From CBDUJZ01 sp047629415 (lineage in GTDB: Bacteria > Myxococcota_A > Bradymonadia > REDH01): 42,683 nt of DNA. Location of the stretch: assembly GCA_047629415.1 (NCBI GenBank), contig JBLHWZ010000010.1:1-42683 (forward strand). Direction: 5' to 3'. Under the pieces are notes generated by a model. It was not told the origin of the DNA and searched no databases. It saw nothing but the letters and a program-made list of their open reading frames with translations. Position 1 is the stretch's first letter. Each line of letters starts with the position of its first letter. This document shows positions 1 through 7,508 of this stretch, piece after piece. The translations under genes and the position numbers were made by a program.

Positions 1-1
1 C

Positions 2-313
2 AAGATGCTCAAGGACAGTGGCACTGAGGCTCTCAAACTTCCGGCACGGTCCCCAAATCTGAATTCCTACGCCGAGAGATTCGTTCTTTCGGCGAAGTCG
101 GAGTGTTTGGACCGGATCGTACCGCTCCGCGAGCGACATCTCCGCCGCGCAATGTCAGCGTTCGTCAGCCACTATCATTGCGAACGCCATCACCAAGGGA
201 TTGGCGGCAACCTGATCATCGCGAACGACAACATCGAGCGGGCCGAGGCCGATGTGCAATGTCGAGAGCGGCTCGGCGGGATATTGAAGTTCTACTACCG
301 GGACGCAGCCTAA
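2..313 (+). pseudogene. Transposase integrase-core C-terminus, cut by window edge
   Basis: The frame is open from the first bases of the window and encodes the last ~100 residues of a DDE (rve) integrase-type transposase. The recognisable block is the ARSPNLNSYAERF segment followed by SAKSECLDR and a HYHCERHHQGIGG segment. This is the usual end of integrase-core transposases, where the Glu in AKSEC is the third catalytic acid. The N-terminal part lies outside the window, so completeness cannot be judged. It sits next to further IS scraps, so it is probably part of an IS graveyard at the left edge of the island. Confidence 0.75.
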
Positions 314-522
314 CCGAAGTCTCCGGGGGGTAGGGAGCTTTGCGCCAGCCAACGCTGGAAGGTGCAGGCGTGGCTTCAGCCTCGGAATGAGCGGAATCCT
401 GAGTCGAGGAATGCGGATGGACTCCCGTGGTCAGTTGGTTGACCACCGGATGATCGGCTCTTGGTCAACGGTCCCACGGCTCTGCGGCCCTGTTACGGTC
501 GCGCAAACCGCGTCAGCCGAGT
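314..522. other. Intergenic stretch between IS fragments
   Basis: About 200 bases follow the first transposase fragment and precede the recognisable part of the next. No convincing coding signal, repeat core or hairpin was seen. It probably contains the end of the first IS and the damaged upstream part of the next. Confidence 0.4.
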
Positions 523-739
523 TTTGGCACAGGACGGGGACAACGCGCCCGCTGAGAGCTTCTTCTCCACCATCAAAACCGAGTGTTTGCACCGGCAATC
601 ACTCAAGACGAGGCCCGCGACGCACCTGACGATCGTCCAGTACATCCACTGGTACAACGCGACCCGTCGCCACTCCACGAACGGGCAGGTCTCACCCGTG
701 AACTCCGAGGCATCTTTCCTTCCCCAACCTGCTGCCTAA
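461..739 (+). pseudogene. IS3-family OrfB C-terminal fragment
   Basis: The recognisable part begins near base 535, with DNAPAESFFSTIKTECL followed by TIVQYIHWYNATRRHS and GQVSPVNSE. This is the last third of an IS3-family OrfB transposase, with the catalytic Glu in IKTEC. The two other catalytic Asp residues are missing, so the gene is dead. The residues before DNAPAES do not look like transposase and probably come from rearranged DNA. A terminal sequence with CTACGCCGACTGTCCGG follows the stop at 742-760, consistent with the IS right end. Confidence 0.75.
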
Positions 740-741
740 CT

Positions 742-760
742 CCCCTACGCCGACTGTCCG
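742..760 (+). repeat. IS3-type end, copy 1
   Basis: TCCCCTACGCCGACTGTCC lies just after the OrfB fragment. A diverged copy with CTACGCCAAGTGTCCG occurs at 923-942 in the same plus-strand orientation. Each lies on the outer side of one IS fragment, which suits inverted-repeat ends of two opposed copies of a related IS. Confidence 0.5.
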
Positions 761-778
761 GTTTCCTTGCGCCATGCC

Positions 779-896
779 AGTCGCGGGCCATCTGCGCGAT
801 GTTGGCACCAGGCTCTGTAGCGAGCCGCACTGCATCGGCTTTGAACTCAGGACTGAATTTGCGCCGAGGGGCGCCCGTCTTTTTCTTCGTACTCAT
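779..896 (-). pseudogene. IS3-family OrfA N-terminal fragment
   Basis: From the ATG at 896 the frame encodes MSTKKKTGAPRRKFSPEF and then KADAVRLATEPGANIAQMARDW, the N-terminal helix-turn-helix of an IS3-family OrfA (Tnp_1/HTH_Tnp type). Homology stops after about 39 residues, near base 780. It is opposed to the OrfB fragment that ends at 739, so the two are not halves of one intact element. They look like leftovers from two insertions or an inversion. Confidence 0.75.
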
Positions 897-922
897 GATC
901 GTTGTCGGGGGATGGCGCCGCC

Positions 923-942
923 TACCCTACGCCAAGTGTCCG
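923..942 (-). repeat. IS3-type end, copy 2
   Basis: TACCCTACGCCAAGTGTCCG matches the end at 742-760 with a few differences. It lies upstream of the OrfA fragment start, where the left inverted repeat of a minus-strand IS3 element should be. It marks the insertion boundary with the host sequence that begins around 943. Confidence 0.5.
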
Positions 943-1464
943 ATTCTTCGATACACGCCACTTGTCGGTATATACATGTACGGGGAACCCTGCGGTGTCG
1001 ACGATCCGAAGCGCCTCGAGTTGCGTGATTGGCGTGCGGAGTTCGTGATCCATCCGAACGGGGACGCAGTTTCGCTGGCGAGGCTTGTCGCAGCCGCAGA
1101 CACCCGGACGCTCTCTGACTTCTACTGTCCCGGGTGGGAAGCGGACGGCACCCCTGAAAACTTCTGCAATCTAGTGGCGCTCAGCGATCTTTGGCCTTCG
1201 GCGCAGCAATGCGAAGCGTGCCCTGACGGTGTGGTTACGTGCCTGCCGATCGTCCTCTCGGTTGGAGACCCGGAATTGATGACCGACGGCCTGATCGATG
1301 TCAGCGATGGCCAGCGCGAGAACCACTTGTGTGAAGAGAGTTGCAGCAACGAGACCGACGACGACGCGGACGGCGACGCCGACCTCGACCCGGAATGCGA
1401 CCGGTCAAACTGGCCCTACAGTCTGGCCCACCCGGTGACAGCCTCAGCCAACCTCACACGTTGA
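943..1464 (+). pseudogene. C-terminal remnant of a Cys-rich secreted protein
   Basis: From about base 966 the frame reads like the end of a secreted myxobacterial protein. It has regularly spaced Cys (FYCPGWEADG, NFCNLV, QQCEACPDG, VVTCLP) and ends in an acidic CSNETDDDADGDADLDPEC block typical of Myxococcota surface proteins. Its 5' part has been lost to the IS insertion ending near 942. Its last ~20 codons run into the cassette core at 1458, where translation stops. No catalytic motif is visible, so the function is unknown. Confidence 0.55.
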
Positions 1465-1473
1465 ACAAGAAGT
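1458..1473 (+). repeat. Cassette core F
   Basis: ACGTTGAACAAGAAGT, identical to the core at the ychF end. The left flank (GGTGACAGCCTCAGCC, then AACCTCAC) is a diverged form of the type-2 right end. The right flank is a type-1 left end shared with the core at 7400. Confidence 0.85.
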
Positions 1474-1536
1474 GTAGCACCCGTATGGATACTGGCTCTG
1501 CGGGGTGGTTGTCCCCGTCTGTCGCCGTTTCGTCCC

Positions 1537-2448
1537 CTAGCTCTCCCACGGGCCTCCGGCTGGCCAATGGCTCGGAACCTCGGCGTCCCCCGATATCGCT
1601 GCCACAAGCGGTCGAACGAACTCAAGGAACCGCGCTGCGGCTTCATGCAGTTCGATTCGGATCCGTGCCCGCTTGTTCTTCAGCATCGTCGCCCACTCCC
1701 GTCGCTGCACCTTATCCAGTCCAAGTAGCTTCGGCATCTCATCCAGCGCGTCGAAGTCGACCTCTCGACCGCGATTCTCGACGGTTGCTCCGACGGCCGC
1801 GACCAGTTGCGGTCCGTCGAACGATCGTTCGCTGGCCAAGGCGACTACGTCGAAGAGGTCTTTCATCCGATGCTGAAGGTCTGGCGTCATTTTCATGACG
1901 GTCTCGACCTTCTCTGCGATGACCGTCTCGGCCGGATAGGTCTTGAGTCGGGCGGGCTTGTCGTCGGAGAGAAATGGTCTCAGGTCCCTGTTCTCTGCGG
2001 TGTCGCCGAACCCGATGTCGAGCTTCAGGTCACGAGACGTGTTCCCGATCCGTACCTCGATGTGGACCGTAACTCCGTCGTAGCCGTCGGCATCGTGGTC
2101 CGCCTCTTTCGCTCTTACCTTCCCGAAGGTGATGCCGTCGTCCAAGTCTATCGCGATCACCTGCTCGAAACTCTGTCTAACGTGACCGGGGTCTGGTGGG
2201 GATTTCGTTCGATGAAGGTCGCTGTCGCGTGTGAATCGAAAGGGTTCGTCGACGAGGTTCGCGACCAGCACACCTCCTTTCAGGATGAACTTCTTCCCTT
2301 CTGCGGACTTGCCGAGTCGAGCGAGTAATCCGTACATCAAATGCTGCTCGATTGCGTCGACGCGTGAGAGCTTCAGTTCCTTCCCACGATTGGCGATCCT
2401 CTGAACGACGGAGGTTTCCTTGGCGCTGGGTTTTCGCCGAGGGCTCAT
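1537..2448 (-). CDS. abiEii: AbiEii-type nucleotidyltransferase toxin
   Basis: This 303-residue protein has the architecture of the AbiEii/DUF1814 toxins. The nucleotidyltransferase signature GG(58-59)...FTRDSDL has Asp75 and Asp77 as likely metal ligands. It is followed by a KLDIGFGD block and a helical C-terminal part with EKVETVMKM and RMKDLFDVVALA. Family members transfer nucleotides to RNA (tRNA in studied MenA/AbiEii relatives) and arrest growth, giving abortive phage defence or plasmid stabilisation. The ATG overlaps the stop of the preceding abiEi by 4 bases, so the pair is translationally coupled. The length is typical. The gene ends close to the cassette left end. The family assignment is strong; the exact RNA target is not visible. 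Confidence 0.88.
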   Translation of the reverse strand: MSPRRKPSAKETSVVQRIANRGKELKLSRVDAIEQHLMYGLLARLGKSAEGKKFILKGGVLVANLVDEPFRFTRDSDLHRTKSPPDPGHVRQSFEQVIAIDLDDGITFGKVRAKEADHDADGYDGVTVHIEVRIGNTSRDLKLDIGFGDTAENRDLRPFLSDDKPARLKTYPAETVIAEKVETVMKMTPDLQHRMKDLFDVVALASERSFDGPQLVAAVGATVENRGREVDFDALDEMPKLLGLDKVQRREWATMLKNKRARIRIELHEAAARFLEFVRPLVAAISGDAEVPSHWPAGGPWES

Positions 2449-3032
2449 AGACGAAGTCCTTGGGCAACTGGGCCAACCCTCGACCAGACCCGGAGCTTGC
2501 GGCCGAGGCGCGCGAACTTCGAGTACGTGAAGTCAGGTTCCCGCATACGGCGTTTCAGCGCGACCAGCGCGTACTCCGATGGAATCTTGGTCCTGTACTT
2601 CCACAGGTCGAGCACCGTCCTGTCTCGACCCGTGATGCGAACCCGGCTCCCGTGAACGTAGATCGCGTCGATTCCGTTTGCCGTGTCAGAGTCCGAATCA
2701 AGAAGGTCGGGCCGAACCTCGACGGCATGAAGAGGGACCTCCCAGCTCCGTGGTCGTGTGGACTTCCTCGGTACCGCGAGCCAGATGCCACGAGCGAAAG
2801 CGTCAGTCAGATCGTAGTACACGGCAGCCGTGAGTAGGCAGATGACCGCGTTCTCATAGCGGAGCGACCAACCCGCTGCCTCAGCGAGAGGATGCCAGCT
2901 CGCGTCTGCTGGGAGGTAGACCGCGGGAGCAACCCGTTCCAGCCGGTTGGCCTTGACCAACCGGTGGGCTTCCTGATGGGACATCTCGCCTATCTGGATG
3001 AACTCCGCCTCGGTGGTTTTTGTGAGAGTCAC
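2445..3032 (-). CDS. abiEi: AbiEi-type antitoxin and repressor
   Basis: A 195-residue partner of the AbiEii toxin. It starts at a GTG at 3032. The N-terminal region (about residues 10-50: GEMSHQEAHRLVKANRLERV, then APAVYLP) resembles the winged helix of AbiEi antitoxins. The following region with ICLLTAAVYYDLTDA and HGSRVRITGRDRTVLDLWKY matches the AbiEi C-terminal domain that neutralises the toxin. AbiEi proteins neutralise without a stable complex and repress the operon by binding paired inverted repeats. Exactly such repeats lie upstream at 3085-3150. Confidence 0.82.
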   Translation of the reverse strand: MTLTKTTEAEFIQIGEMSHQEAHRLVKANRLERVAPAVYLPADASWHPLAEAAGWSLRYENAVICLLTAAVYYDLTDAFARGIWLAVPRKSTRPRSWEVPLHAVEVRPDLLDSDSDTANGIDAIYVHGSRVRITGRDRTVLDLWKYRTKIPSEYALVALKRRMREPDFTYSKFARLGRKLRVWSRVGPVAQGLRL

Positions 3033-3084
3033 GGTCTGGCTAATGGAGAGTTGGTCGAAACACCTGCCGGGGGAGACATATTGA

Positions 3085-3150
3085 CGACATTTTAGAAAGT
3101 GTCGGCAATATGTTCCAAGAAAGAAGATGACGACACTTCAGAAAGTGTCG
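3085..3150 (-). promoter_or_regulatory. Paired operators of the abiE operon
   Basis: Two inverted repeats are spaced 46 bases start to start. The distal one is perfect: CGACACTT-CAGA-AAGTGTCG at 3131-3150. The proximal one, CGACATTT-TAGA-AAGTGTCG at 3085-3104, has one arm mismatch. Both are followed by a conserved AATAT. They lie 53-118 bases upstream of the abiEi start, which fits the two-repeat operators described for AbiEi autoregulation. Confidence 0.8.
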
Positions 3151-3315
3151 ACAATATCTCGCGACACTCCTCTCCAAGACAGAGCAGTCCCCGAGCGACA
3201 ACCAGTCGCCGTTCTGGGCCGCTCCGGGCCGTCGATGGCCACCCCATCGTCCCTACGACGCAGGGGGTCGTCCCGTAACGCCCTGAAATCGTTGAGAACG
3301 ATGCGGCAGACTCAG

Positions 3316-3331
3316 ACGTTGAACGGGAAGT
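3316..3331 (+). repeat. Cassette core G
   Basis: ACGTTGAACGGGAAGT, a variant with GGG in place of AAG. It joins a type-1 right end to a type-2 left end. This left end has only one TGTACCCGG iteron (3383-3391) where others have two. Confidence 0.85.
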
Positions 3332-3421
3332 TGGGGCGTAAGTGCTTGTATTTGTTAGTAGTGGTGCGGCAGATGTGGGTTCTGTACCCGGTTTACGACC
3401 AGCGCGATCCATCGCCGAGAC

Positions 3422-4600
3422 TCAACCCACGTCACCGATCTCTGTCCCCTCGCGGAGCCGCGCGAGATAGGCTTCGTAGGTGTAGACTCGATCACGCTTC
3501 TTGCCGGTGACTTCGACCAGGACGCCGGCTGCTTCGAGCGCCTCGATCGCCCGGCCGGCGGTCGGCTTGGTCGTCTGCATCGACTCCACCACCCACCGCA
3601 TGTCGACGATTGGACGCTGCGGTAGACGTTCGAAGAGTTGAACCGCCAGCAAGTTCGTCCCGCCACCATGGATGACCCGGTGTCGGTCTGCGCTCACGAG
3701 CGCAAAGACATCGCGCGCCGTGCCCACTGCCTCTTCCGCGATGGTGGCTACGCCGTCGAGGAAGAAGTCGATCCAGCCCTCCCAATCGCCTCCGGTTCGC
3801 ACTTCGTTCAGGCGTCTGTAGTACTCTCCACGATGTCGCTTGAAGAAGAGGCTCAGGTACAAGAGCGGCCGGGTGAGGAGTCCCCAGTGCTCAAGAAGCA
3901 GCGTCACCAACAGGCGCCCGACACGTCCGTTCCCGTCCAGGTATGGGTGAATCGTCTCAAACTGGGCGTGAAGCAAGCCGGCACGCACCAGCGGAGACAG
4001 GTCATCAGCCGAGTGCATGTAGCGCTCGAAGTCCGACAGCAGCTCGGGGAGCAAGTGGGGTGGCGGAGGCACGTATGCAGCGTTGCCGGGTCGACTTCCC
4101 CCGACCCAGTTCTGGCTGCGCCGGACCTCTCCGGGCATCTTGGTCTCGCCACGCGCGCCTCGAAGGAGCACGCGGTGGGTGTCATTGAGCAGGCGAGCCG
4201 AGAGCGGTAGCCCCTTCGGATCCGCGAGCTCTGCGCGGGCGAATGTCAGCGCATCGAGGTAGTTGCAGACCTCCTCGATGTCCGCGCTGGGTGGCGGCGG
4301 ATCAGACTTCGCCTCGTAGTTCAGCAGGTCGATCAGCGTCGCCTGAGTACCCTCGATCTGCGACGAGACCACCGCCTCTTTACGGACGAATGCGTACACG
4401 AACCAGTCGAGAGACGGCACCATCTCTCCAGCCAACTCGAGGCGGGTCAGCGCCTGCTCCGCAACTCTGACCCTCTCAGCAAGGTTACCTTCGACGAGCA
4501 GCGCCGGTCGTTCCGGCGGAAGCGCGTGCGGTACGAACGCGCGCACCCGTTCGCCTCCCGCCGCGGTGTCCTCGTACCGCCCAGTCTCTCGGTTCGCCAT
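3422..4600 (-). CDS. Fic-domain protein with N-terminal inhibitory motif and C-terminal winged helix
   Basis: This 392-residue protein is of the class II Fic type. It has an N-terminal inhibitory motif SSQIEG (S80, E83, G84), a Fic core with HPYLDGNGRVGR (catalytic His218, Gly223-Asn224), and a C-terminal winged-helix-like region (about 325-385). Fic enzymes AMPylate or otherwise modify proteins. In class II the Glu of the SxxxE(G/N)-type motif blocks productive ATP binding within the same chain. Length and order match common stand-alone Fic regulators of environmental bacteria. It is the only gene in its cassette. A long bipartite palindrome sits 13 bases upstream, so autorepression through the winged helix is plausible. 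The target protein is unknown. Confidence 0.9.
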   Translation of the reverse strand: MANRETGRYEDTAAGGERVRAFVPHALPPERPALLVEGNLAERVRVAEQALTRLELAGEMVPSLDWFVYAFVRKEAVVSSQIEGTQATLIDLLNYEAKSDPPPPSADIEEVCNYLDALTFARAELADPKGLPLSARLLNDTHRVLLRGARGETKMPGEVRRSQNWVGGSRPGNAAYVPPPPHLLPELLSDFERYMHSADDLSPLVRAGLLHAQFETIHPYLDGNGRVGRLLVTLLLEHWGLLTRPLLYLSLFFKRHRGEYYRRLNEVRTGGDWEGWIDFFLDGVATIAEEAVGTARDVFALVSADRHRVIHGGGTNLLAVQLFERLPQRPIVDMRWVVESMQTTKPTAGRAIEALEAAGVLVEVTGKKRDRVYTYEAYLARLREGTEIGDVG

Positions 4601-4612
4601 CGTGCACCCACT

Positions 4613-4661
4613 GGTAAGGACTGCGTTCCGCCATCATCATGACAGGAACGAATTCTTTACC
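4613..4661 (-). promoter_or_regulatory. Bipartite palindromic operator of fic
   Basis: A symmetric element GGTAA-N6-CGTTCC-N15-GGAACG-N6-TTACC lies just upstream of the fic start at 4600. The second fic copy has the same arrangement at 24762-24810 (AGTAA outer left arm), with substitutions confined mostly to the spacers. That conservation supports a protein-binding site. Confidence 0.7.
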
Positions 4662-4748
4662 ACGCAGGGGGACAAGTCAAGCCATCGTTACCAGTGTTCT
4701 CCGGTGCGACACCCTGAGCCGTCATGACACGTCCTGACACAACCTCAG

Positions 4749-4764
4749 ACGTTGAACGGGAAGT
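4749..4764 (+). repeat. Cassette core A
   Basis: ACGTTGAACGGGAAGT. The left flank is a type-2 right end (CATGACACGTCCTGACACAA). The right flank (4765-4858) is a full type-2 left end with two iterons, TGTACCCGG at 4816 and 4828. Confidence 0.88.
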
Positions 4765-5007
4765 CGGGGTGTAAGTGTCCGTAATCATTGATGGTGGGTC
4801 GGCGGGTATCGGTTCTGTACCCGGCTGTGTACCCGGTTCCGGCTGAGCTGCGGTGAGGCGTATCGGCTTGGAAATGGGTCGCCTGGGCGGACCGGGGATC
4901 TTCCCCGACGATTCGCGATTGGCGGCAATGAGATCGGTGGCTGGCCTCGGCGACGAGCGACGCTCCTGAGGGTCGCTATCGCCGGAGGAGAGGCCCCGGT
5001 CCATTCT

Positions 5008-5643
5008 TCAGGTCAACGACGTCAGCGACGTGACGAACTCATCTCGAAACAACGCCATCGTGTGGGTCGTTTCGGCATCCCAGCCGGCGGCCTCGGCGAC
5101 GGCGTGCATCGGCCACTCTCGGAGCAACCAGGCCAGCGTGAGAACCGAGAAACCGCTATCGCGACCCGGCGCCCCCTCCAGAGCCTTATCGAGGTCCTGC
5201 CCCGCCCCGATAAGCGCCCGCACGTCCTGGAGGTCCCGTCCCTCTTGCCTCGAGAGAAGCGCGCAGAGTTTGTCGATGAGAAGGTCCGCCGGTGGTGGCG
5301 CCAGCACGGGAACGCCATAGATGGTTGCCTCCTCGAACGCGCGCCGCGCGGGCTCCGCGATCAGGTCGACGACCGTGGATGCGGTTCCGTCGGACACGCG
5401 AATGCGGACGAATGCCGGCGAGGTCACCAACCGCTCAACTGTCAGACCGTCGCCCACAATTGTGCGCTCAACGTCGTTCGTTCGTGGCCCCAGCGCGACC
5501 GCAGGGGACCACATCAGATCCAAGTCGTGGGTCGTCCTGTGCGAGACGACAGTGCCAACGATCGCTCCACCGCCGAAAAGAATCGGACGGTCGGGCAGGT
5601 TGTTCATGAGTCCCAGGATGCGAAGCTGAATGCTAGCGAGCAT
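5008..5643 (-). CDS. AbiEii-like nucleotidyltransferase
   Basis: A 211-residue protein from the ATG at 5643; an upstream in-frame TTG at 5673 is less likely. It has a nucleotidyltransferase signature, LFGGGAIVG (22-30) then RTTHDLDLMW with Asp40 and Asp42, and a later LLIDKLCALLSRQEGRDLQD segment typical of AbiEii/DUF1814-related proteins. It overlaps the stop of the preceding small gene by 11 bases, the coupling expected of a toxin-antitoxin pair. It is shorter than the AbiEii at 1537-2448 and clearly a different subfamily. Activity as an RNA nucleotidyltransferase toxin is inferred. Confidence 0.75.
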   Translation of the reverse strand: MLASIQLRILGLMNNLPDRPILFGGGAIVGTVVSHRTTHDLDLMWSPAVALGPRTNDVERTIVGDGLTVERLVTSPAFVRIRVSDGTASTVVDLIAEPARRAFEEATIYGVPVLAPPPADLLIDKLCALLSRQEGRDLQDVRALIGAGQDLDKALEGAPGRDSGFSVLTLAWLLREWPMHAVAEAAGWDAETTHTMALFRDEFVTSLTSLT

Positions 5644-5944
5644 CGGGTTCCGGAAGGTAGCCCCAGACACCAAGCAGCCACGTCCAGAACTCCCGCTTCC
5701 GCCCTAGAAAAGGGGCGACCTTCTGCCAGTCAAACGCGATTTGATCGGCGTCGACGAACAAGAACACGTCGTCCGGCCGCGCATCGCGCATCAAGCGTCC
5801 GAGAAAGCGGACCCGCACGTCCGGGTCCGGATTCCGCAACCCGTCCTCGACCTCTTCCAGTGTGATTCGCTGGTCCCAAACGAAGTATGGCTGCCCCGTG
5901 GAGTCCGTGATTTTGTCGGACGGAGTTTGGTTGAGGATGAGCAT
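5633..5944 (-). CDS. Small partner of the nucleotidyltransferase, candidate antitoxin
   Basis: A 103-residue protein from the ATG at 5944. An upstream extension to 6037 is rejected because a perfect palindrome at 5992-6015 lies inside it. The protein has ITLEEVEDGLRNPDPDVRVR, then RDARPDDVFLFVD and FWTWLLGVWGYL. Proteins of this kind are, as far as I recall, commonly encoded just ahead of AbiEii-like nucleotidyltransferases without a named function. The 11-base overlap with the next gene and the upstream operator suggest it is the antitoxin or a regulatory partner. No DNA-binding fold is evident. Confidence 0.6.
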   Translation of the reverse strand: MLILNQTPSDKITDSTGQPYFVWDQRITLEEVEDGLRNPDPDVRVRFLGRLMRDARPDDVFLFVDADQIAFDWQKVAPFLGRKREFWTWLLGVWGYLPEPDAR

Positions 5945-5991
5945 CGCACACAGCGAGACGAAGGGACTGGCAGCGTACGGCGGGTCGAGGA

Positions 5992-6015
5992 TTGTCGCAA
6001 GTCGTCCTGCGACAA
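5992..6015 (-). promoter_or_regulatory. Palindromic operator upstream of the nucleotidyltransferase pair
   Basis: A perfect inverted repeat, TTGTCGCA-N8-TGCGACAA, lies 48 bases upstream of the ATG at 5944. Its position suits autoregulation of the pair and helps set the start codon. Confidence 0.6.
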
Positions 6016-6234
6016 CTGGGTCCGTACGATGCAGCACGCGTGGATCTTAAGCCGAGGCGATCTGCGCCGCGAACTGCGGAGTTCAGGGTTCGAGTCGTCC
6101 CGAGTCGTCACAATCATCTGGGCGGGTCTCGAAGACTCATGCGACATCTTCGAACGAAGATCGAAGAACGTAAGCAACACCGCTGCCGAACCGACGACGA
6201 CATTCATGTATCCCTTCTGAAGCCCCAATTGGAC
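6016..6234. other. Divergent intergenic region
   Basis: About 220 bases separate the minus-strand nucleotidyltransferase pair from the plus-strand lipoprotein. Apart from the palindrome just to its left, no gene or clear structure was seen. Promoters in both directions are expected here. Confidence 0.4.
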
Positions 6235-6843
6235 ATGAACAAGACGCTCGCCGCACTGACCCTACTCCTCGCCCTCGCGATCACTGGATGCGAGGATGAC
6301 CTCCACTTCGATTGGAACACCTCGGCCCCCTCGTCGGACGCCGGGGCCGCGCCGAGCTCGTCTCCCGCCGGCCCCGGCGATGCTCTTGGCAATGCCGAAA
6401 CTTCGCATGCCGCCCCAGATGTGCTCCCCGAGCGGTTCGTTGACGCGCCGATTGGCGTCGTCTGGCATCGCGAAGATGGGCATGATGCGCAGTCCGTCAC
6501 AGATTGCCCTACGCGCGGTGGTTGTTCGCTGGGAATCCTTACTCTGCGCCACGATGGAACCTATTTGTATGAGTCGCGCTACATTCGCTGGACCCGCTCG
6601 GGAGAGCTACTTGGAGCTATCGGCTTTCAGGACCGCGGTGCCTGGCTCTTCACCGCCGGCGAGCTGACGGCGATTAGTTCGACCGACCACAGCCTGGTCA
6701 CCGATGTGGAGTGGGACTCGTCACGCATCTGGTTCGGGAACATGTTTGGGGTGACCGGTGGGGCGGCCAACGAAGTTGCCGGGATCGTTGAGGACATCGA
6801 GGACCAGGCCCCTTCGGCGCTCGCCTTCTTCGACAGCTGGTAG
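6235..6843 (+). CDS. Small lipoprotein of unknown function
   Basis: A 202-residue protein beginning MNKTLAALTLLLALAITGCE, a clear lipoprotein signal with the lipidated Cys at residue 19. It is followed by a Ser/Ala/Pro-rich linker (about 30-70) and a compact domain with DCPTRGGCSLGILTLRHDG and repeated aromatic or Gly-rich strands that may form a small beta-propeller-like or beta-sandwich fold. I do not recognise the family. It is one of the few island genes running on the plus strand, so it is probably passenger DNA, not part of the adjacent toxin-antitoxin-like pair. Confidence 0.7.
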   Translation: MNKTLAALTLLLALAITGCEDDLHFDWNTSAPSSDAGAAPSSSPAGPGDALGNAETSHAAPDVLPERFVDAPIGVVWHREDGHDAQSVTDCPTRGGCSLGILTLRHDGTYLYESRYIRWTRSGELLGAIGFQDRGAWLFTAGELTAISSTDHSLVTDVEWDSSRIWFGNMFGVTGGAANEVAGIVEDIEDQAPSALAFFDSW

Positions 6844-7019
6844 CCACGCCCGGGTTCGAACGAACCACTAGTCCATACCAACGGCCGCCCAGCCCCGGAC
6901 GGTCGTTCCCATCTTTGAGTTCCACGAACTGAAAGTGGTTCGCGTGAACGAAACGCAGACTCGGCCCCGGAAACTCAGAGCTCGCGGCACCCGGCACAGC
7001 CCGCGATCCGTGCGCGGGA

Positions 7020-7064
7020 CGGTGGCAGGTCTTGGAAGTTGTCGTTGAGTTCTGGCTCAGCCAT
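7020..7064 (-). pseudogene. 5' remnant of a nucleotidyltransferase gene
   Basis: From the ATG at 7064 the first residues, MAEPELNDNFQDL, match the start of the intact nucleotidyltransferase at 28939 (MAEPELNDDFRDL). Similarity then ends and the frame closes soon after. Only about 14 codons survive, so the enzyme is lost here. Confidence 0.7.
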
Positions 7065-7278
7065 CGCCAGGTCGCCGCCAACTGATCGGCATGTCGGCGC
7101 GGTCGTAGTCGGGAATCGAGCGGCCGCTCAAGACCCGTGTGTCGCGCGTGTTGCGCCATACCTAGGGGACGCGCTGGCTGGCCGTCTCCGCACTGGCCTC
7201 CGGCGATTTCTCTCCGAGATGTGCCGAGATGGTCCACTTCTGTCGCGCAGCGGCCCGAATCCCTCGAGCGTTGTTCAT
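7057..7278 (-). pseudogene. Small partner gene with nonsense mutation
   Basis: This is a homologue of the 74-residue gene at 28932-29156. It begins MNNARGIRAAARQKW and after 38 codons hits TAG at 7162-7164. Reading through the stop restores similarity (VLSGRSIPDYDRAD against ALSGRSLPDYDRSD) to a final Asp-Gly and TGA that overlaps the next ATG, as in the intact copy. The gene is therefore killed by a single nonsense codon, not by a frameshift. The partner enzyme is also truncated. Confidence 0.75.
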
Positions 7279-7399
7279 GGCCGCATCATGACAGAATTGA
7301 CCGGATCGAGCCTGATCATCACCACGGGCCGCCATGCCGAGGGGGCGCGACGCAATGACACGTAGTGAGGCCCAATGACACGTCATGAGACAACGTCAA

Positions 7400-7415
7400 A
7401 CGTTGAACAAGAAGT
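7400..7415 (+). repeat. Cassette core E
   Basis: ACGTTGAACAAGAAGT. The left flank is a type-2 right end (CAATGACACGTCATGAGACA). The right flank is a type-1 left end shared with 1474-1532, including a CGGGG-N7-CCCCG hairpin at 7443-7459. Confidence 0.88.
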
Positions 7416-7508
7416 TAGGCACCCGCGTGGTTTCTGGGCCTGCGGGGTGTTTGTCCCCGTTTGTCGCCGTTTCGTGTGGAGCAACTGATTCTCCTCGCAA
7501 TTGCGGCG

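Larger units (their letters stand above)
1458..3331. mobile_element. Type-1 cassette carrying an AbiE operon
   Basis: This is a core-to-core unit. Its left end (1474-1532) and right end (3206-3304) are both shared with the HigBA cassette at 7400-8764, although the cargo is unrelated. The left end includes the hairpin CGGGG-N7-CCCCG at 1501-1517, close after the abiEii stop, where it could also terminate transcription. The right end includes TCGCCGTTCTGGGCCGCTCC at 3206. There is no recombinase gene inside. Confidence 0.7.
3316..4764. mobile_element. Type-2 cassette carrying a Fic gene
   Basis: A core-to-core unit whose only gene is fic. The left end (3332-3405) carries GTAAGTG and TGTACCCGG blocks. 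The right end (about 4717-4748) contains TCATGACACGTCCTGACACA. A diverged, truncated copy of the gene plus the same kind of right end is at 24056-24912. Confidence 0.7.
4749..7415. mobile_element. Type-2 cassette with nucleotidyltransferase pair, lipoprotein and decayed pair
   Basis: This core-to-core unit contains an AbiEii-like gene and its partner (minus strand), a lipoprotein gene (plus strand), and the remains of a second nucleotidyltransferase pair whose intact homologue is at 28466-29156. It looks like two cassettes merged by loss of an internal core. The stretch 4859-5007 holds no recognisable gene. Confidence 0.6.

Noticed and set aside
583..942. N-terminal part of a plus-strand frame running from 583 to 1464
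   Set aside because: This part crosses IS ends and an opposed OrfA fragment and has no protein-like pattern. Only the part after about 943 is likely to be native coding sequence.
4657..5004. Minus-strand frame overlapping the type-2 left end of core A
   Set aside because: Its codons run through the cassette end sequence, and no homologous frame is kept at the other left ends, so the region is treated as noncoding.
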